A stretch of 64,000 bases of DNA from Piromyces finnis (taxonomy: Eukaryota > Neocallimastigomycota > Neocallimastigomycetes > Neocallimastigales > Neocallimastigaceae): positions 558,001 to 622,000 of the forward strand of contig MCFH01000002.1 of assembly GCA_002104945.1 (NCBI GenBank), read 5' to 3'. The translations under genes were made by a program, and so were the position numbers. Within the stretch, counting starts at the first letter, position 1, and every line of letters starts with the position of its first letter. The notes beneath the pieces are model-generated. The model was not told where the DNA came from, made no database searches, and saw only the letters and a program-made list of their open reading frames with translations. Shown here piece by piece: positions 11,991-25,584 of this stretch.

Positions 11991-14900
11991 TAAAATTAAT
12001 GATTAAAAAAAAAAAAAAAAAAAAAAAACCAAGAAATAAAAATATGAAAAATATGATAGTTAATATCATAATGTTAAATGTACATAGTACTATTGCTCGT
12101 TTATTGAGATGATGAATTAACTACTTTTTTTGTTGTTTTAGAATAATAATATTGAATTTATTTTGTGGGTAAAGTATTAAAATTTTAGATTTTAGATTTT
12201 TTATAATTAAGTTTTAATAAATTGTTTATTTTTATAAATGTTAAGTTTAATTATAATTAATTATTGATATAGATTAAAAAAAAAAAAAAAAGAAAATGAA
12301 AAATAAGCATTACTAATTTTAAATTAGTAAGAATATATTAATATATATATTTCCTTATTTATATTTTATTTTATTTTATTATAATTTTTTTTTATAATTG
12401 ATGAAACAAAAAATAAATAAACAAACAAAATGCCATTATAATTATAGGTATTAGACTTAATTAGAAGTTTATTTTTATTATATAATAAAAGCCATGTCAA
12501 GATTTAAGATTTATGATATGCTATTAATTTATTTATATTTATTTTAAGCTAAAAAAATATTAATTTATTAATATGCATTTATTCAAGAAACATTAAAAAA
12601 CTGAATCTAATTTATTTTTCAAAATGAAGATACTACTCTAATAACTCAATGAATTTAATTTTAAATAAAATATTAAATGTTTAAATATTTCTTTTCTCTT
12701 TTTTTATTAAATATTTAAATTGTATATATAGGTTTAAAAATAAAACCAAATTTAATTCAATATTAGATAAAAAAGACTGATATAGAAACAGAAACCAAAA
12801 AAAAAAAGTTTAAAATTGAATCTGTATATTTTAAAAGTTATATGTAATATTAAATCTTAATTACAAAAATTATTTCTAAGTCTATATATCATTTTAATAC
12901 CACATTTAAATAACTTTAATTTTTTATCATTTATCTAAAAATAATAAAAAGTTAAAGTGACCTTATTAAGTTTGATGAGATAGATTAAAATTATTCCTAA
13001 TTTGTAGTACATCCATATTTTAATTGTCATATTTTTCGTTTAACTGTATTAAAAGATTTTCTCATATCTTTTTTATTACTTTTTTTTTTTAAAAAAAAAT
13101 GGTTATAAGAGTTAAAGCATACTTAATTCACTATTAGATCTTTAAAAGTAACTTTTTAGTATTTGTTTTTAATTTTTCAAAATATGATTTTCTAATGCTC
13201 TGATTTATATACTCCATTGTTTATGGTATGGTATACATCTATATATAGTTTTACCTATTATTATCAGAAAAAAAAATTTAGAAACTTTATAGTTTAATTT
13301 ATTTATTGATAATAAAAATGTTATATATAATGGTGAAATAATGTTGAAATTTAATAAATATGGGAGAGAAGTAGAATTGGATTAAATTCTCCATAAAATA
13401 CTAAAGCATAAATAATAGTTTGTTGATGCTATTATTCATATATGAAGAAATACTTTAAAACTTTACAAAAATATAAAGATATTTATAAATAAAATCAATC
13501 AAAATGTCATTTATTTCATTATTATCTCCAAAACAATTTTTTTCCTGGAGATAGTTCATTTACTATTTTTATTATGACTTTATAACAGTTTTTTTTTATA
13601 TTTAATAATAACAACAAAATTTAAATATTGAAAAAAGGTTAATTTATATTTTATTAAAGATAGAATTCAAATTTTATTTATCCTTAAATTTAATTTTTTT
13701 TTTTTTTTATTACTGCTATTTTAAATAAAAATGTCAAGTAATTAGTAAACTATACAATTATATGAATTGTGATATAATAAAAACAATATTAACTTTTTCA
13801 CTTTTCTATAATAGAAAATGGAAAATAATAAATTTTTTTTTAATAATTTATTTATATTTTAATAATTTTTGATGGTGTAATTAGGATTTAACAATAATTT
13901 AATGTCATTTTTTTATTTAAAATGACAGTTGACAGCTGACAATAAATTTAATTTGTGTTAAAGAAATATTAAAAAAAAAAAAAAAAATAATTTGACAGCT
14001 ATCAAAAAAAAAAAAAAAAAAAGGAATTATATTTTAATTCAATTTTGATGTGTAAAAAAAAAGATGAGTTTTTTATTAATTTTGATTTTATCATAAAACT
14101 TTTTAATTTATTGACTTTTAATAATTAATTTATTTAAGATAATATTATTAATTCATTTAATAATGATTGAGTTGAAATAATATAGAATTTTGATTTAATA
14201 TTAATTCTATTTAAATTTTAAATTAAAAGTTAAATAATATATTATTATAATACATTGATAATATATTTGATATTTAAAAAAAAAGAGTAAAAACATTGGC
14301 ATTTTTTTTGTGTGTTTTTATTGGCTAAAAATAATTGAGTTTTTTTTATTAATTTTTATAAATAAATCTATAATTGTGATATATAAATAATGTATTGTAA
14401 TATATATAAATAATTATAATACTCTATATTGGCATTTTTAGCATTTCTATCATGTTAAATCATTGGTGGAGAATATTATAAAATCCTATTTATTAATTAA
14501 AGAATATAATTTTATTAAAATTATAAAATAATAATATATTCTAATATATTGAAAATATATAAGAATAACTATTTTAGAAATTTGAAAAAAATAAATCATT
14601 TAATGGACCTATAATATTAATACCAAGAAATTTTAAGCTATTTTTTTATTTATAAATAAATATTAATAATATATTAAAATCTAATGTAATATAAAATACA
14701 AATAAAATATTTTCATTTCTTTTAATTCTTAATATTAATAATATTATAAATATTGTAAATAAAAAATTAAACCTTTCATATCGTGTTCTACTAAATAATA
14801 ATAATAATAATAAAAATAGTAATAATACTAATAGAATATGAATTATTTAATATGTCAATATTTGTCATATTATACATAAACGAGAAATCCAAATCTTTTT

Positions 14901-17900
14901 TTCTTTTTGCTTATTCTATAGATAGAATATAATAATGATTTCGTATTATGTTCTATTACATCTTTACACCTTTTTAGTAGTTTTTATAAAGCAATAATTT
15001 ATTTTTTATTATCGGAAAAATAAATTTTGATATGGAAATAAAAAAAAAAAGAAAAAAAAAGTTTTAAGGTTAAGACATCGTATTTACTATTTAAAATTTG
15101 ACATAATTGAATGATTCATGGTTTATGAATGGTGGTCAAATAATGTTTATTTTTGTAATATACTTAATATTAAAATTAATTAAAACTTAATATTTTGATA
15201 GGAATTTAAAATCTTGACGTCTATTTACTAATAATGAAAAAATCATAGAAATATTATTTTTAATAGTATGACCTACCTACTTTACTCTATATATAATTTT
15301 TGTTTTTAAAAAATGAGTCACTTTTATAAAAATGGTAATCTAAAAAAAATAATATAATTATACATTATTTCCTTGAAACATCTATACTGCTTATTTATTT
15401 ATTCTTTTATGTTTAAATAGTAAGAATTAAAAAAATATATATTGGAAATGTTTCCTGCAATTATTATATGATATTAAATTATTATTATTATTTAAAAAGC
15501 TTATTATTCTATCCTTTAATTCTAATTCTAATAAAGGTAATAATAAATATTATTTGATAAATTGTTATTTGTATCTGAAAAATAACAAATTATTTTTTTT
15601 ATTTCTCTAAATATGCCTTAAGTAACGTGATAAGTTAGTATAAAATTGTATTTAGATAAAGTTTATGCCTAGAAATTTATTATAGTTAATTTTTTTTTGT
15701 TCTATCTATTTTTAAATAAAATATCTATATAAAAATTGATATAAATTTAAATTGAAAAAATCATACTATTAATATATAATAATATATGATTAATTCTAAT
15801 TAATTCATTATTAATATGAGTAGAACAACATATAATTTTTTTTTTTAATATTAAATCATATAGTTATACTCAATGATTATGTTATTGCATGATTTCAGCT
15901 ATAATTATGCGAATAATATAAATATATTATTATTTTATATATTTTAAAGTACCTTTTTATAATAATACTAATAAAAAAGAATATTTCAAATATTGCTTTT
16001 TTTTTTTTTTTTGTTTATTATATTATACTATAGTTATTTATACCACAAAAAATTTGACATTTCATATCAAATATAAATATAATATAAATCCTATATATTT
16101 TATTATATTGAAATTCTATTAAATGTCAAAATAAAAAAATTTTAATTAAAATTTAATTTTTTTATATGTTAAAAAGTGTCAATTCTATATTAAAATCATG
16201 TCAAAAATTTATTATAATTTATTAATTATTATAATATATAACAATAAATTATAAAAGTTAATATATTGAATACATTGTTGTTTAATAAAGAAAAAGGTCA
16301 AAAAAAAAAAAAAATGAATCATTCCATTTTATGCTATAAATAAATTTATGTCAAATACTTTAATATGTCAATTTCAACTCTTCTATTCTGTAATATATAT
16401 AAAAGCTAAATTTGTACATAAAATGCATTTCAGCTTATGTATTATTTTATTATGATAAAATGTTTTTAATCTATAATTTATTTCCTAATTAAGACTATTT
16501 GTATTTCAATTATTTTTTTATTACTAAAAATGGAGGTGGATTGTAAAAAGTGCATTATCAAATAATCATTTAATAAATAAATAATTACATTTCTATTTTA
16601 TTTTTATACTATTTAATAATGTTAGTTCATTCCATTATTACTATTTATTATTTTGTACTATTTTTTTTTTTAAATTAATGTTTAGGCACCTCCATAAAAT
16701 CATATTTTTAAACAAAAAAAAAAAAACAGGTTATGATACTTCATAGATTTTGATTCCTAAAAAAAAAATTATAAAAAAAAATACATTTTTAATTATTTTC
16801 ATATATTATTAATACATTACTACTATTCATATATAAATTTCAAAAAATAAATTAAAAATATATTTCCAATATAATTGTAAATATATTAATAATATATAGA
16901 TTTTAAATAAGTTGTAAGGTTCAATGAAATAATAGAAATAATAAATAAATGATAAAAGATAGAAATATTAACCTTAATTCCAACTATTGAAAAAATTAAT
17001 TATTACAATATAATTAATATATTAGTAAGAACATTGAAATATAATTATCATTTTATTGGTAAATCAATTGACATATATTATTTTATTCATTTTTTATATG
17101 TAGGAGTTTGAAATATAATAATTTAATAGATATAAGTAGTATTTTTAAAATCTTGGCGTAAAATTTTATTAAAGCCATTTGTAAAAAATAGTATTTTATA
17201 GAATAGAATATAAACATATATAAACTATTAAAGAAAAGAAGCCTATTATAATTGAAATTCGAATTTGAAAGTGTAAAAGATCTGTATTAGTAAAAATGAT
17301 TATATTACTTTGCTATAAGTTTAAGAAATATTTTATCCTTATTAAAGCTATTATTATTCTAAATTTATTCAAATTCATCAAGTTTAATTATTCAATAATA
17401 AATAATATAAAAAAAACATTCATTAACAAGATGATGGATATAGGTTAAAATAATAAATAATAATATATTATCAATACATTATGTATATATAAATAATATA
17501 TAAAATTTTTATTTTATATAACAAAATATTTGAATATTAAATATAGTTTTTTTTATTATTTATTTTTAATAAGTCTAAATATAGTAAATTTCTTGGTCTA
17601 TCATTAATGACGGATTTGATTACCAAAAAAAAACATAATAATGAAAGCAATTATGTCAATTTTATGGATTAAATCAAGTAAAAATCAAAATTTTACATAA
17701 ACTCTTTTTTTGAATGATGGTTTTTTGAAAAGTAAAGAATGAATAATATTATAAAAGCAATACTGTTGTAATTTACAAGATTTATTTATCATAAGGCTTT
17801 AGATGAGATTGAATAGATATATTATTCACATTGAAATTATTTTATATTAATTTTCATAGCAATGAAGGTTTATATTAATAACTGTAAATATTCATTAATT

Positions 17901-18243
17901 TATTGCCGTTTTTTTTTTAACAGTATATTGTAGTTTTAAGGGTTATATAATAGATACATCGTGGCCTAAGAGTAAATTTACTAAAATATTCAAAAAACTA
18001 TTTTTTTCTCATTGTTGAATTATGAAATAATTATATGAATTTATTTGAGGATAAGTTCATTAGTGAAAATTAAAAAAAAAAAAATAAAATAAGCGAATAG
18101 TTTTTCTTTTTTTTTTTTTTATATGAGATAATATGAAATAATATGAAATAAATAGACAAGTATGCTAATCCTTTATTTTTTAATATACTGCTAATAATAA
18201 TTATAATCAAAAATTTAACTATACTACTACTACTACTAATAAT

Positions 18244-18302
18244 TATAAATAATAAATAATAAATAATAAATAATAAATAATAAATAATAAATAATAAATA
18301 AT
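18244..18302. repeat. (AAATAAT)n heptanucleotide array
   Basis: About eight perfect tandem copies of the 7-mer AAATAAT, preceded by a short (ACT)5 run at about 18223-18237. Confidence 0.95.
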
Positions 18303-18658
18303 ATTAGTTAACATCATAATTATTATTATTATTATTCTTATTACTGAATTTCAACATTACTACATTCAATAATAATAATAATAATAATAAAAAAAAGATA
18401 ATGATGCATTTTTTAAATCATAGTTTATTTTTTTAATTTAAAGTATCCTTTCTTTTCATTTATTTTTAATTTTTATTATTTTAGTCAATGGAAATTTTTT
18501 GATAATATATTACTTTACATATATTTTAATATATTATTATATATTATATATTTCAACCATTATTTTTTATTTTTTATTTTATAATATATTGTTTTCATAT
18601 ATTAATTATGAGTATGTGGTTATTTTAATAACAAAAAAATATATTCTATTTTTAAAGG

Positions 18659-18722
18659 AAAGTTAACAATAAAATAATATATTATAATATATATTATAAT
18701 ATATTATTTTATTGTTAACTTT
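18659..18722. repeat. Perfect 64-nt palindrome
   Basis: The segment equals its own reverse complement over 64 nt with no spacer. The outer ends are AAGTTAACAATAAAATAAT and its complement, and the centre is ATATAT. Symmetry stops sharply at the next base pair outward (G opposite A). It could extrude a cruciform or be the core of a small inverted-repeat element. Confidence 0.95.
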
Positions 18723-19985
18723 ATATTGAAACATTATATACAAAGCTTAAATGATATAGAATCTAATTCTAGGTATTTTTGTCATTTGGGTATATAAATT
18801 ATAATTCATTTTTATAATTATAAAATTTGATGTTGACAGGTATTTAATTGACTTTATTCATTCAATATACAATATTTAAATTATTTATATATTGTTGGTA
18901 ATATATATTAATTTACCATATTTTAAATTTTGTTTAAACAGTTTTAAATAACATTTCAAAAATTTGATTACATCATTGGCTTGGTTGTTAAATATATCAC
19001 TATAATTATATAGCTCATCTAATATAATTCATTATCATAAAAATTATGACTACTTAATAGGTTTGTATTATAACTAGTTGTTTCAAGAATTTTTTTTATA
19101 TTCTTAGTTTAAAAAGAAAAAGGTCTAATTTTTGAAATAAATATATATACGAAATAAGTATTACTTAGTTAATAAAATTTATATTGTAATATATTGTTAT
19201 ATAAATTAAAATATATTCAAAGTATTAATTTAATATATTATTAATATTATTTTTAATATATATGTACAACTTATTTTTTAGATAGTTCTTTCATTTTAAT
19301 GAACTGTGTTTCAATATAATATCATATACATTTAATATATCAATTTATATATTTTTAAATTAATATTGGAATTAGTAATACATTTAAATTTTCTGTTTTT
19401 TTTTTTTATTTTTTTTTTTATTTTTCCATTGATAATAAAAAATATAAAATCTTAAATTATAGTTTTTTTTTTTTTGAAAAAGTATAAATAAATAAATTTT
19501 TCCCTTATTTTAATTTTAAAGAGAATTGTTAGAATTTATATATTTAAATTTCGTTAGAAATATAGAGAAAAAAGTATTTATTATTATAAGTTTTAAAAAA
19601 TTATATTCCAATAGAGTGAAGTTTTTAATTTTCTTAAAAAAATAATTTTAAATAAAATCAAAAAACGTTATATAGATAAAACTATATATAATAATAACAA
19701 TAACAACAATAATAAAAACTATGAAAGAGATAGAAATTAAAATTTAAAAAAGATTTTTTTCATATTAATAAGTATCATTTAAACTATCACCTAATAAAAT
19801 TATTATCAATACAATAATAATCTATTATTATTATTATAATAATAAAAACATTACCATAATAAATTATACATAATGAAAGTAGAAGGTATTAATTTGTTTA
19901 TAAAAATAATGAATCAAAAATAGACATGCTATATATATATATTAATTGATATTTACCAACTCTTCATATACTCTATATTGTAGGA

Positions 19986-21425
19986 ATGATAAATATGCCT
20001 CAAAACATTCAAAATATACCAGTTCTTAAAAGAGAGGGTCAACAAGGAAATATGAAATCAGATATTGATGTTGCAAATGTATTATTACAATTAAAAGATA
20101 AAGAAGAACAAGAAGCTGAATTCCAAGTAGAAGAAAAAAATATAAATAATAAGAAAAAAATGATGTTTGAAGATTTAATGAAGAGAAAAGCATTAAGTGA
20201 AAATTACAAATTCAATTTAACAGCTTCTCCAAGTGATAATGACATTGGTGATAATAAATACTCAAAGAATATAAACCCATATCGTTCACCATCATCTACA
20301 GTATATTCTTCACCTGTATTAGGACAAATGGAAAGAATTGAAGATGCTATGGTAACAAAAGATGATGCATCTTATAGAAGTAATACTACTGTTTTACCAC
20401 CAGTGAAATATCTTTTAGAAACAAAGACAATTAATTCCTCCATGAGAAATAATATATTACCAATTCCAGATTTACCATCCTTTAAAGTTAGAGTTAGTAG
20501 TATATCTGATCATTTAAAAATTCATCCATATAAAATGGAAATGAATAAGGAAGATCTTTTATACTACAAAAGTTTTAGTAACCAACAAAATGATTTCAAA
20601 GTCAGAAAACAACTATCTTATCCCTTTGTGAGAAATAATGAAAATAACAACAATATACCCAATAATCAAAATCTTCAATATAATAATAATAATAGTAATG
20701 AGGGAATCATAAATGAAAAAATTATTAATTTTTCACATAGTAATCCATCTCCAAATTCTGATCATATGTATACTCATCAAATAAGACAACCTCAACAACC
20801 ATTAGATAACCTCCCTCCACCTACTATGATTGTTGATCAAAATACTAAAAACCAAAATCCAAATTCATATACACACTATCAACAACCTTATTATTCAAAT
20901 ACAAATAATTCAAGTTCAACAAATGTCCCATCCTATAACAACAATAATACACTATCAGAACAAGAAAACCCCAGTAGAAATATTGTTAATGAACCAATGA
21001 ATGTTGATAATGTTCATAATTTGATGATTCAAAATAATAATTTTGATTCTATTGACATTAATAAGACCATTAAATTATGTACTAATGATACAAATGGAAC
21101 CAATAGTGCAAGTATACCAAATGGTCCTAATGTTAATGTTTCATCAAAGAGATTTGGTCCAATTCCAGGAAAGAAAAAGGAAAAAGAATCAAGAAGATTC
21201 CCAAAATATATTATTCATATTTTGGAAACTTCTTATAATACATCTCATTACCCATCGAATAATGAAAAAGATAGACTTGTTCATGAGACCAAATTAACTC
21301 ATCGTCAAATCAATGATTGGTTTATTAACAAACGTGCTAGATCAAGTTGTAGTCATCAAAACAAGAGAAGAAATTCAAAGAAGATAAAATTACAACAAAA
21401 GCAGCAATCTTCATCCCCAAAGTAA
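19986..21425 (+). CDS. TALE-class homeodomain transcription factor
   Basis: DNA-binding regulator with a homeodomain near the C-terminus, about residues 400-458. Helix 1 contains FPKYIIHILE. The helix 1-2 loop has the extra residues of the TALE class (SHYPS). Helix 3 reads INDWFINKRAR, keeping W48, F49, I50, N51 and R53; Ile50 is typical of TALE proteins. The rest (about 390 residues) is Asn/Gln/Ser-rich and probably disordered. A basic KKKEKESRR patch precedes the domain and a KRRNSKKIKL tail follows it, both plausible nuclear signals. The first ATG lies two bases after CTATATTGTAG, which looks like a 3' splice site, so a 5' UTR intron or an upstream exon is possible. Target genes are unknown. 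Fungal relatives include the Cup9/Tos8 type and HD1-type mating regulators. Confidence 0.85.
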   Translation: MINMPQNIQNIPVLKREGQQGNMKSDIDVANVLLQLKDKEEQEAEFQVEEKNINNKKKMMFEDLMKRKALSENYKFNLTASPSDNDIGDNKYSKNINPYRSPSSTVYSSPVLGQMERIEDAMVTKDDASYRSNTTVLPPVKYLLETKTINSSMRNNILPIPDLPSFKVRVSSISDHLKIHPYKMEMNKEDLLYYKSFSNQQNDFKVRKQLSYPFVRNNENNNNIPNNQNLQYNNNNSNEGIINEKIINFSHSNPSPNSDHMYTHQIRQPQQPLDNLPPPTMIVDQNTKNQNPNSYTHYQQPYYSNTNNSSSTNVPSYNNNNTLSEQENPSRNIVNEPMNVDNVHNLMIQNNNFDSIDINKTIKLCTNDTNGTNSASIPNGPNVNVSSKRFGPIPGKKKEKESRRFPKYIIHILETSYNTSHYPSNNEKDRLVHETKLTHRQINDWFINKRARSSCSHQNKRRNSKKIKLQQKQQSSSPK

Positions 21426-22697
21426 AACATGAAAATAACCTAAATGATAGTTTCCTTTCATTCTCTCTTTTTTTTTTTTTATTATAAAAAAAATAATACA
21501 AACACCAAAAACGACAATATTATCTTTCAAAGTAGAAATAAAAGCAAATATATTATACCTCTTTTTTTTTTTTTTTCATTAATTTCATATCAAAATATTA
21601 AACATTCAAAGCAAGCATATATTTTTAAAAATAAAATTTTAACCTCAATTTGTTATTAATTTATTTTAATTATTTTACTTTATTTTTTTTTTATTAAATT
21701 TAATATGAAATGTGATTATGATCAACTTTTTCAAACCATTAAATATATTAGTATAACTGGCTTATATTTTTATTCAATCGTTTTATTTTAATAAACACTA
21801 TACTATTTTAATTGTACAAATTTTACAAAAAAAGGTTAAAAATAATCTTAAGAAAAAAAAATATCAATATATTTATCTATGCACATTCACGCAAAAAATT
21901 AATATAAGAAGTGTTGTTTATTTATTTATTATTAAGTGTCTTAATTTGATAGTAGAGTAAATAATAAAAATAATTCTATTTAATATTAATCATTTTATCA
22001 TTAAACCAACATTTATGTAGTAAATTTTTTTTTTATTTATAAAATTTATTAACTATAACAGAATTCAATAAATTCATTAATCATTTTTAAATATTTAAAA
22101 ATGTTTGTTACAGTTAAGAAAAAAATAAAAGAAATAATATGGATGTAAAAAAAAAAAAAAAAAAAGACTTTTAATATGAAATATTGAGACTTTCTTTTAT
22201 TTATTAATCATTCTATAAGGATTATATATATTTGTAGTATTAAAATACTTTTTTTTTTTTTTTTAAAAAAAGAAGAAAAAGATTTAATTATTTATTTAAT
22301 TTATATACAGGAATAAATAATGAGTATTTAATACCATAAAGTATATGTTATTATATTGTTTTATTTGTGTTAACATGATAATAAAAAGAAAGGAATATAT
22401 TAAATTAAATATCTTGTAATTGTGGTCTTTTATTCTATTATTATTTAGTATATTATCGATTATATTATTATAAAAATTTAAATATATATTTTGGTAGATT
22501 ATGGTTTATAATAATTTGGACTATTTGTAGATGTTATCTATAGGATACTCTTTTTTATAATCATGCATATTTTTCTGGTGATGTAATTAAAAAATGTAAC
22601 CGATTTCAATATTAATAGTATTTTTGAAACTATGTTTAATTTAGAGTTTCATTATTAGTAACTAGCCTGTTTTTGGTTATATATTCTGATGTCTGAT

Positions 22698-22730
<33 letters not shown>

Positions 22731-22902
22731 TTTTATTTAGTTACATTTAAGTTTTAATATATATGATTTTCCAAGTTTTTTTGGATAACATTCTTTTTAA
22801 AAATTTTATTGAATTGTGTAAAGACTTATTTTTTTATACAAGTATTTAAATTTTTTTGACTATTTTTTTTTTCCCTCTTTATTCTTTTAAAAAAAAAAAA
22901 AA
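21426..22902. other. AT-rich spacer, no gene seen
   Basis: Spacer between the homeodomain gene and TAD3, with poly-T runs such as 22699-22728. It probably includes the 3' UTR of the first and the promoter of the second. A 71-codon frame at 21444-21659 is made of homopolymer-derived Phe/Lys codons and was rejected. Confidence 0.65.
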
Positions 22903-23985
22903 ATGGAAATAAAAGATATTGAATACGAACCATTATTACCAATAGAATTTACAAGACCATTAGAAACAAGTAATTCATATAATTTATATATATTATTTAA
23001 AAAATATAATGATAAAGGAAACTGTGTTTATATATATATTTTTTTTTCCATTGCTAACATTTTAATACCATTCGATTAAAATAAAAATTCAATTTCTAAT
23101 TTAGTTGATATATGCATAGCGTCAATTGAACCAAAGAAGACAAATGATATTTTAAAGTAATTATCATCATTATCATTAATATTTTGGAAATTAAAAAAAC
23201 TCTAAAAATTAATAATTAAAGAATACTATAAAAATCATGAGCTTATAGATATTAAAAAGAATTATGTTATACTCAATGAAATATTTGATAATTTATATTG
23301 AATTTATTCTTTCTTTCTTTTTTTTTTTTTAACTGTATATATATATATATATATAATATAATTACGAAAAAAAACAGGATTCTCACATCTAAATTATCAT
23401 TAAATGATATGAATATTGGTCATTTAAAAAGAATAAAAAAATCAGAAAAACATGGTAATATAGAAAATATTGATAGCAATAAATATTAAAGTTTTTATAA
23501 CTATTTTTGTTATAATATTCATTAATAATCAAAACAAATTTAATTATTAATTCGATGATAGTAATATTTATTAAATTTCATTATTATGAATTACTAAAGA
23601 AATTAAAATCAAAATGAAATTTGAAATTCGAAATTTCAATTTAATTTTTTTTTAATTTAATTATTTTAAATTCTAAATCATTTATCACTTATTATTACAC
23701 CTAATTTATTATACTATATATATATATATTTAAAAAAGATAAATTGCTCGATGTAATTATAAATGTTTCAACAGATACCACAAAAACCGAAACTGAATTG
23801 AAAGAAATATTCAAAAATAATAATATTAATGAAGATGCTATAAAAGATTTTAGATTATGTAAGGCTTCCAAACATCCAGCCTATACTAAAAGTCAATTTA
23901 GTGAATGGAAAAACGTATGGCCAATGATATTTAAAGACCATGATAGTCAACAGTAACTAAAAAAATATAGCTTTTTTTTTTTTAC

Positions 23986-24016
<31 letters not shown>

Positions 24017-25033
24017 TTGAATTTTATAATACTTTTACTCCCTTTATATTGCATATTCTAATTTTATCTTTTATAATTATCTTTTATTATTGTTTTTATC
24101 ACTTTTATTATATTTCATCATTAAATGTAAAAGTAATTTGAAATTATCAGATGAAGATATTCAAAATATTAAAAAATGGTGTAGTGTTGCTTTGAAGAAA
24201 GCTGAAGAAGATAAACAAAAAAATCCGGATAATAAAGTATAATCAATTATATAACAATAATAATAATTTCACTTGAATATACGTTTTTATATTTTAGTTT
24301 ATTTAAATAAATTCTAAATTCTTTATTTTTATATATATTTCCATGATGAAATAGTATAATAATTGTACAGTTATTGTAAATCCGACATCACAAGAAGCTT
24401 TAGCTATTGAAACGGATAATAGAATAAAAGCTAATCATCCATTAAAACATTCAGTAATGGAATGTATAAAAACAATTTCAGATATACATAATGGAAAAGA
24501 TCATATTAATATCGAAACAGGTATATTATTAATTTAAATTATTTTATTATAAAAGAAGAAATAAAGAAAGAAATATATATATATTATATATATTCAATAA
24601 AGTTAACACTCTTCACTTATTTTATTATTATTAATTTATTAATTTATAGGTGATTCAATAAACAAAAAACGCAAATTAAATGAAGAAATCGATAGTAGTC
24701 AACCTTATTTATGTTCAAATTATGATTTATTTACAATTAAAGAACCATGTATAATGTATAGTATATATAAAATTTTCTAATTTATTATATAAATTATAAA
24801 CAAATAACAATTTTTTTTTTATTGATATTAATTTTTTTTATATTAAAACTTCTTAAAATACAATTATTTTGAAATGTTAAAGGTGTTGTATGGCCTTAGT
24901 TCACTCAAGAATTGGAAGAGTGTTTTATATTGAAAAGAATGATAGAGATGGAGGTTTAGAAAGTATTCATCAAATTCATATTCAACCTGAATTAAATCAT
25001 CATTTTCAAGTATTTAAAATAACTTTGAAATAA
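22903..25033 (+). CDS. TAD3: tRNA wobble adenosine deaminase subunit Tad3/ADAT3 (8 exons)
   Basis: Non-catalytic subunit of the Tad2-Tad3 (ADAT2/ADAT3) deaminase that makes inosine at tRNA position 34. Exons by GT/AG sites and phase: 22903-22969, 23105-23156, 23378-23454, 23739-23952, 24134-24236, 24355-24520, 24650-24755, 24883-25033. They total 936 nt, giving 311 residues, near yeast Tad3 (322). Family marks: HLKRIKK in exon 3; VWPMIF in exon 4; LKHSVME in exon 6, where Val replaces the catalytic Glu, the hallmark of this inactive subunit; PYLCSNYDLFTIKEPCIM at the exon 7 end; CCMALVHSRIGRVFY opening exon 8, so the zinc-binding PCxxC is completed across a splice; and the terminal LNHHFQVFK, very like animal ADAT3. 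Intron 2 holds an open stretch (23221-23300) that does not fit the phase and was left out. Confidence 0.9.

Positions 25034-25584
<551 letters not shown>

Noticed and set aside
23221-23300. Open stretch GAATACTATAAAAATCATGAG... inside TAD3 intron 2, faintly like an adaptor-complex subunit
   Set aside because: It ends in a stop, and using the only acceptor (AG at 23220-23221) puts it out of phase with exon 2. Splicing exon 2 directly to 23378 is in phase and matches the family.
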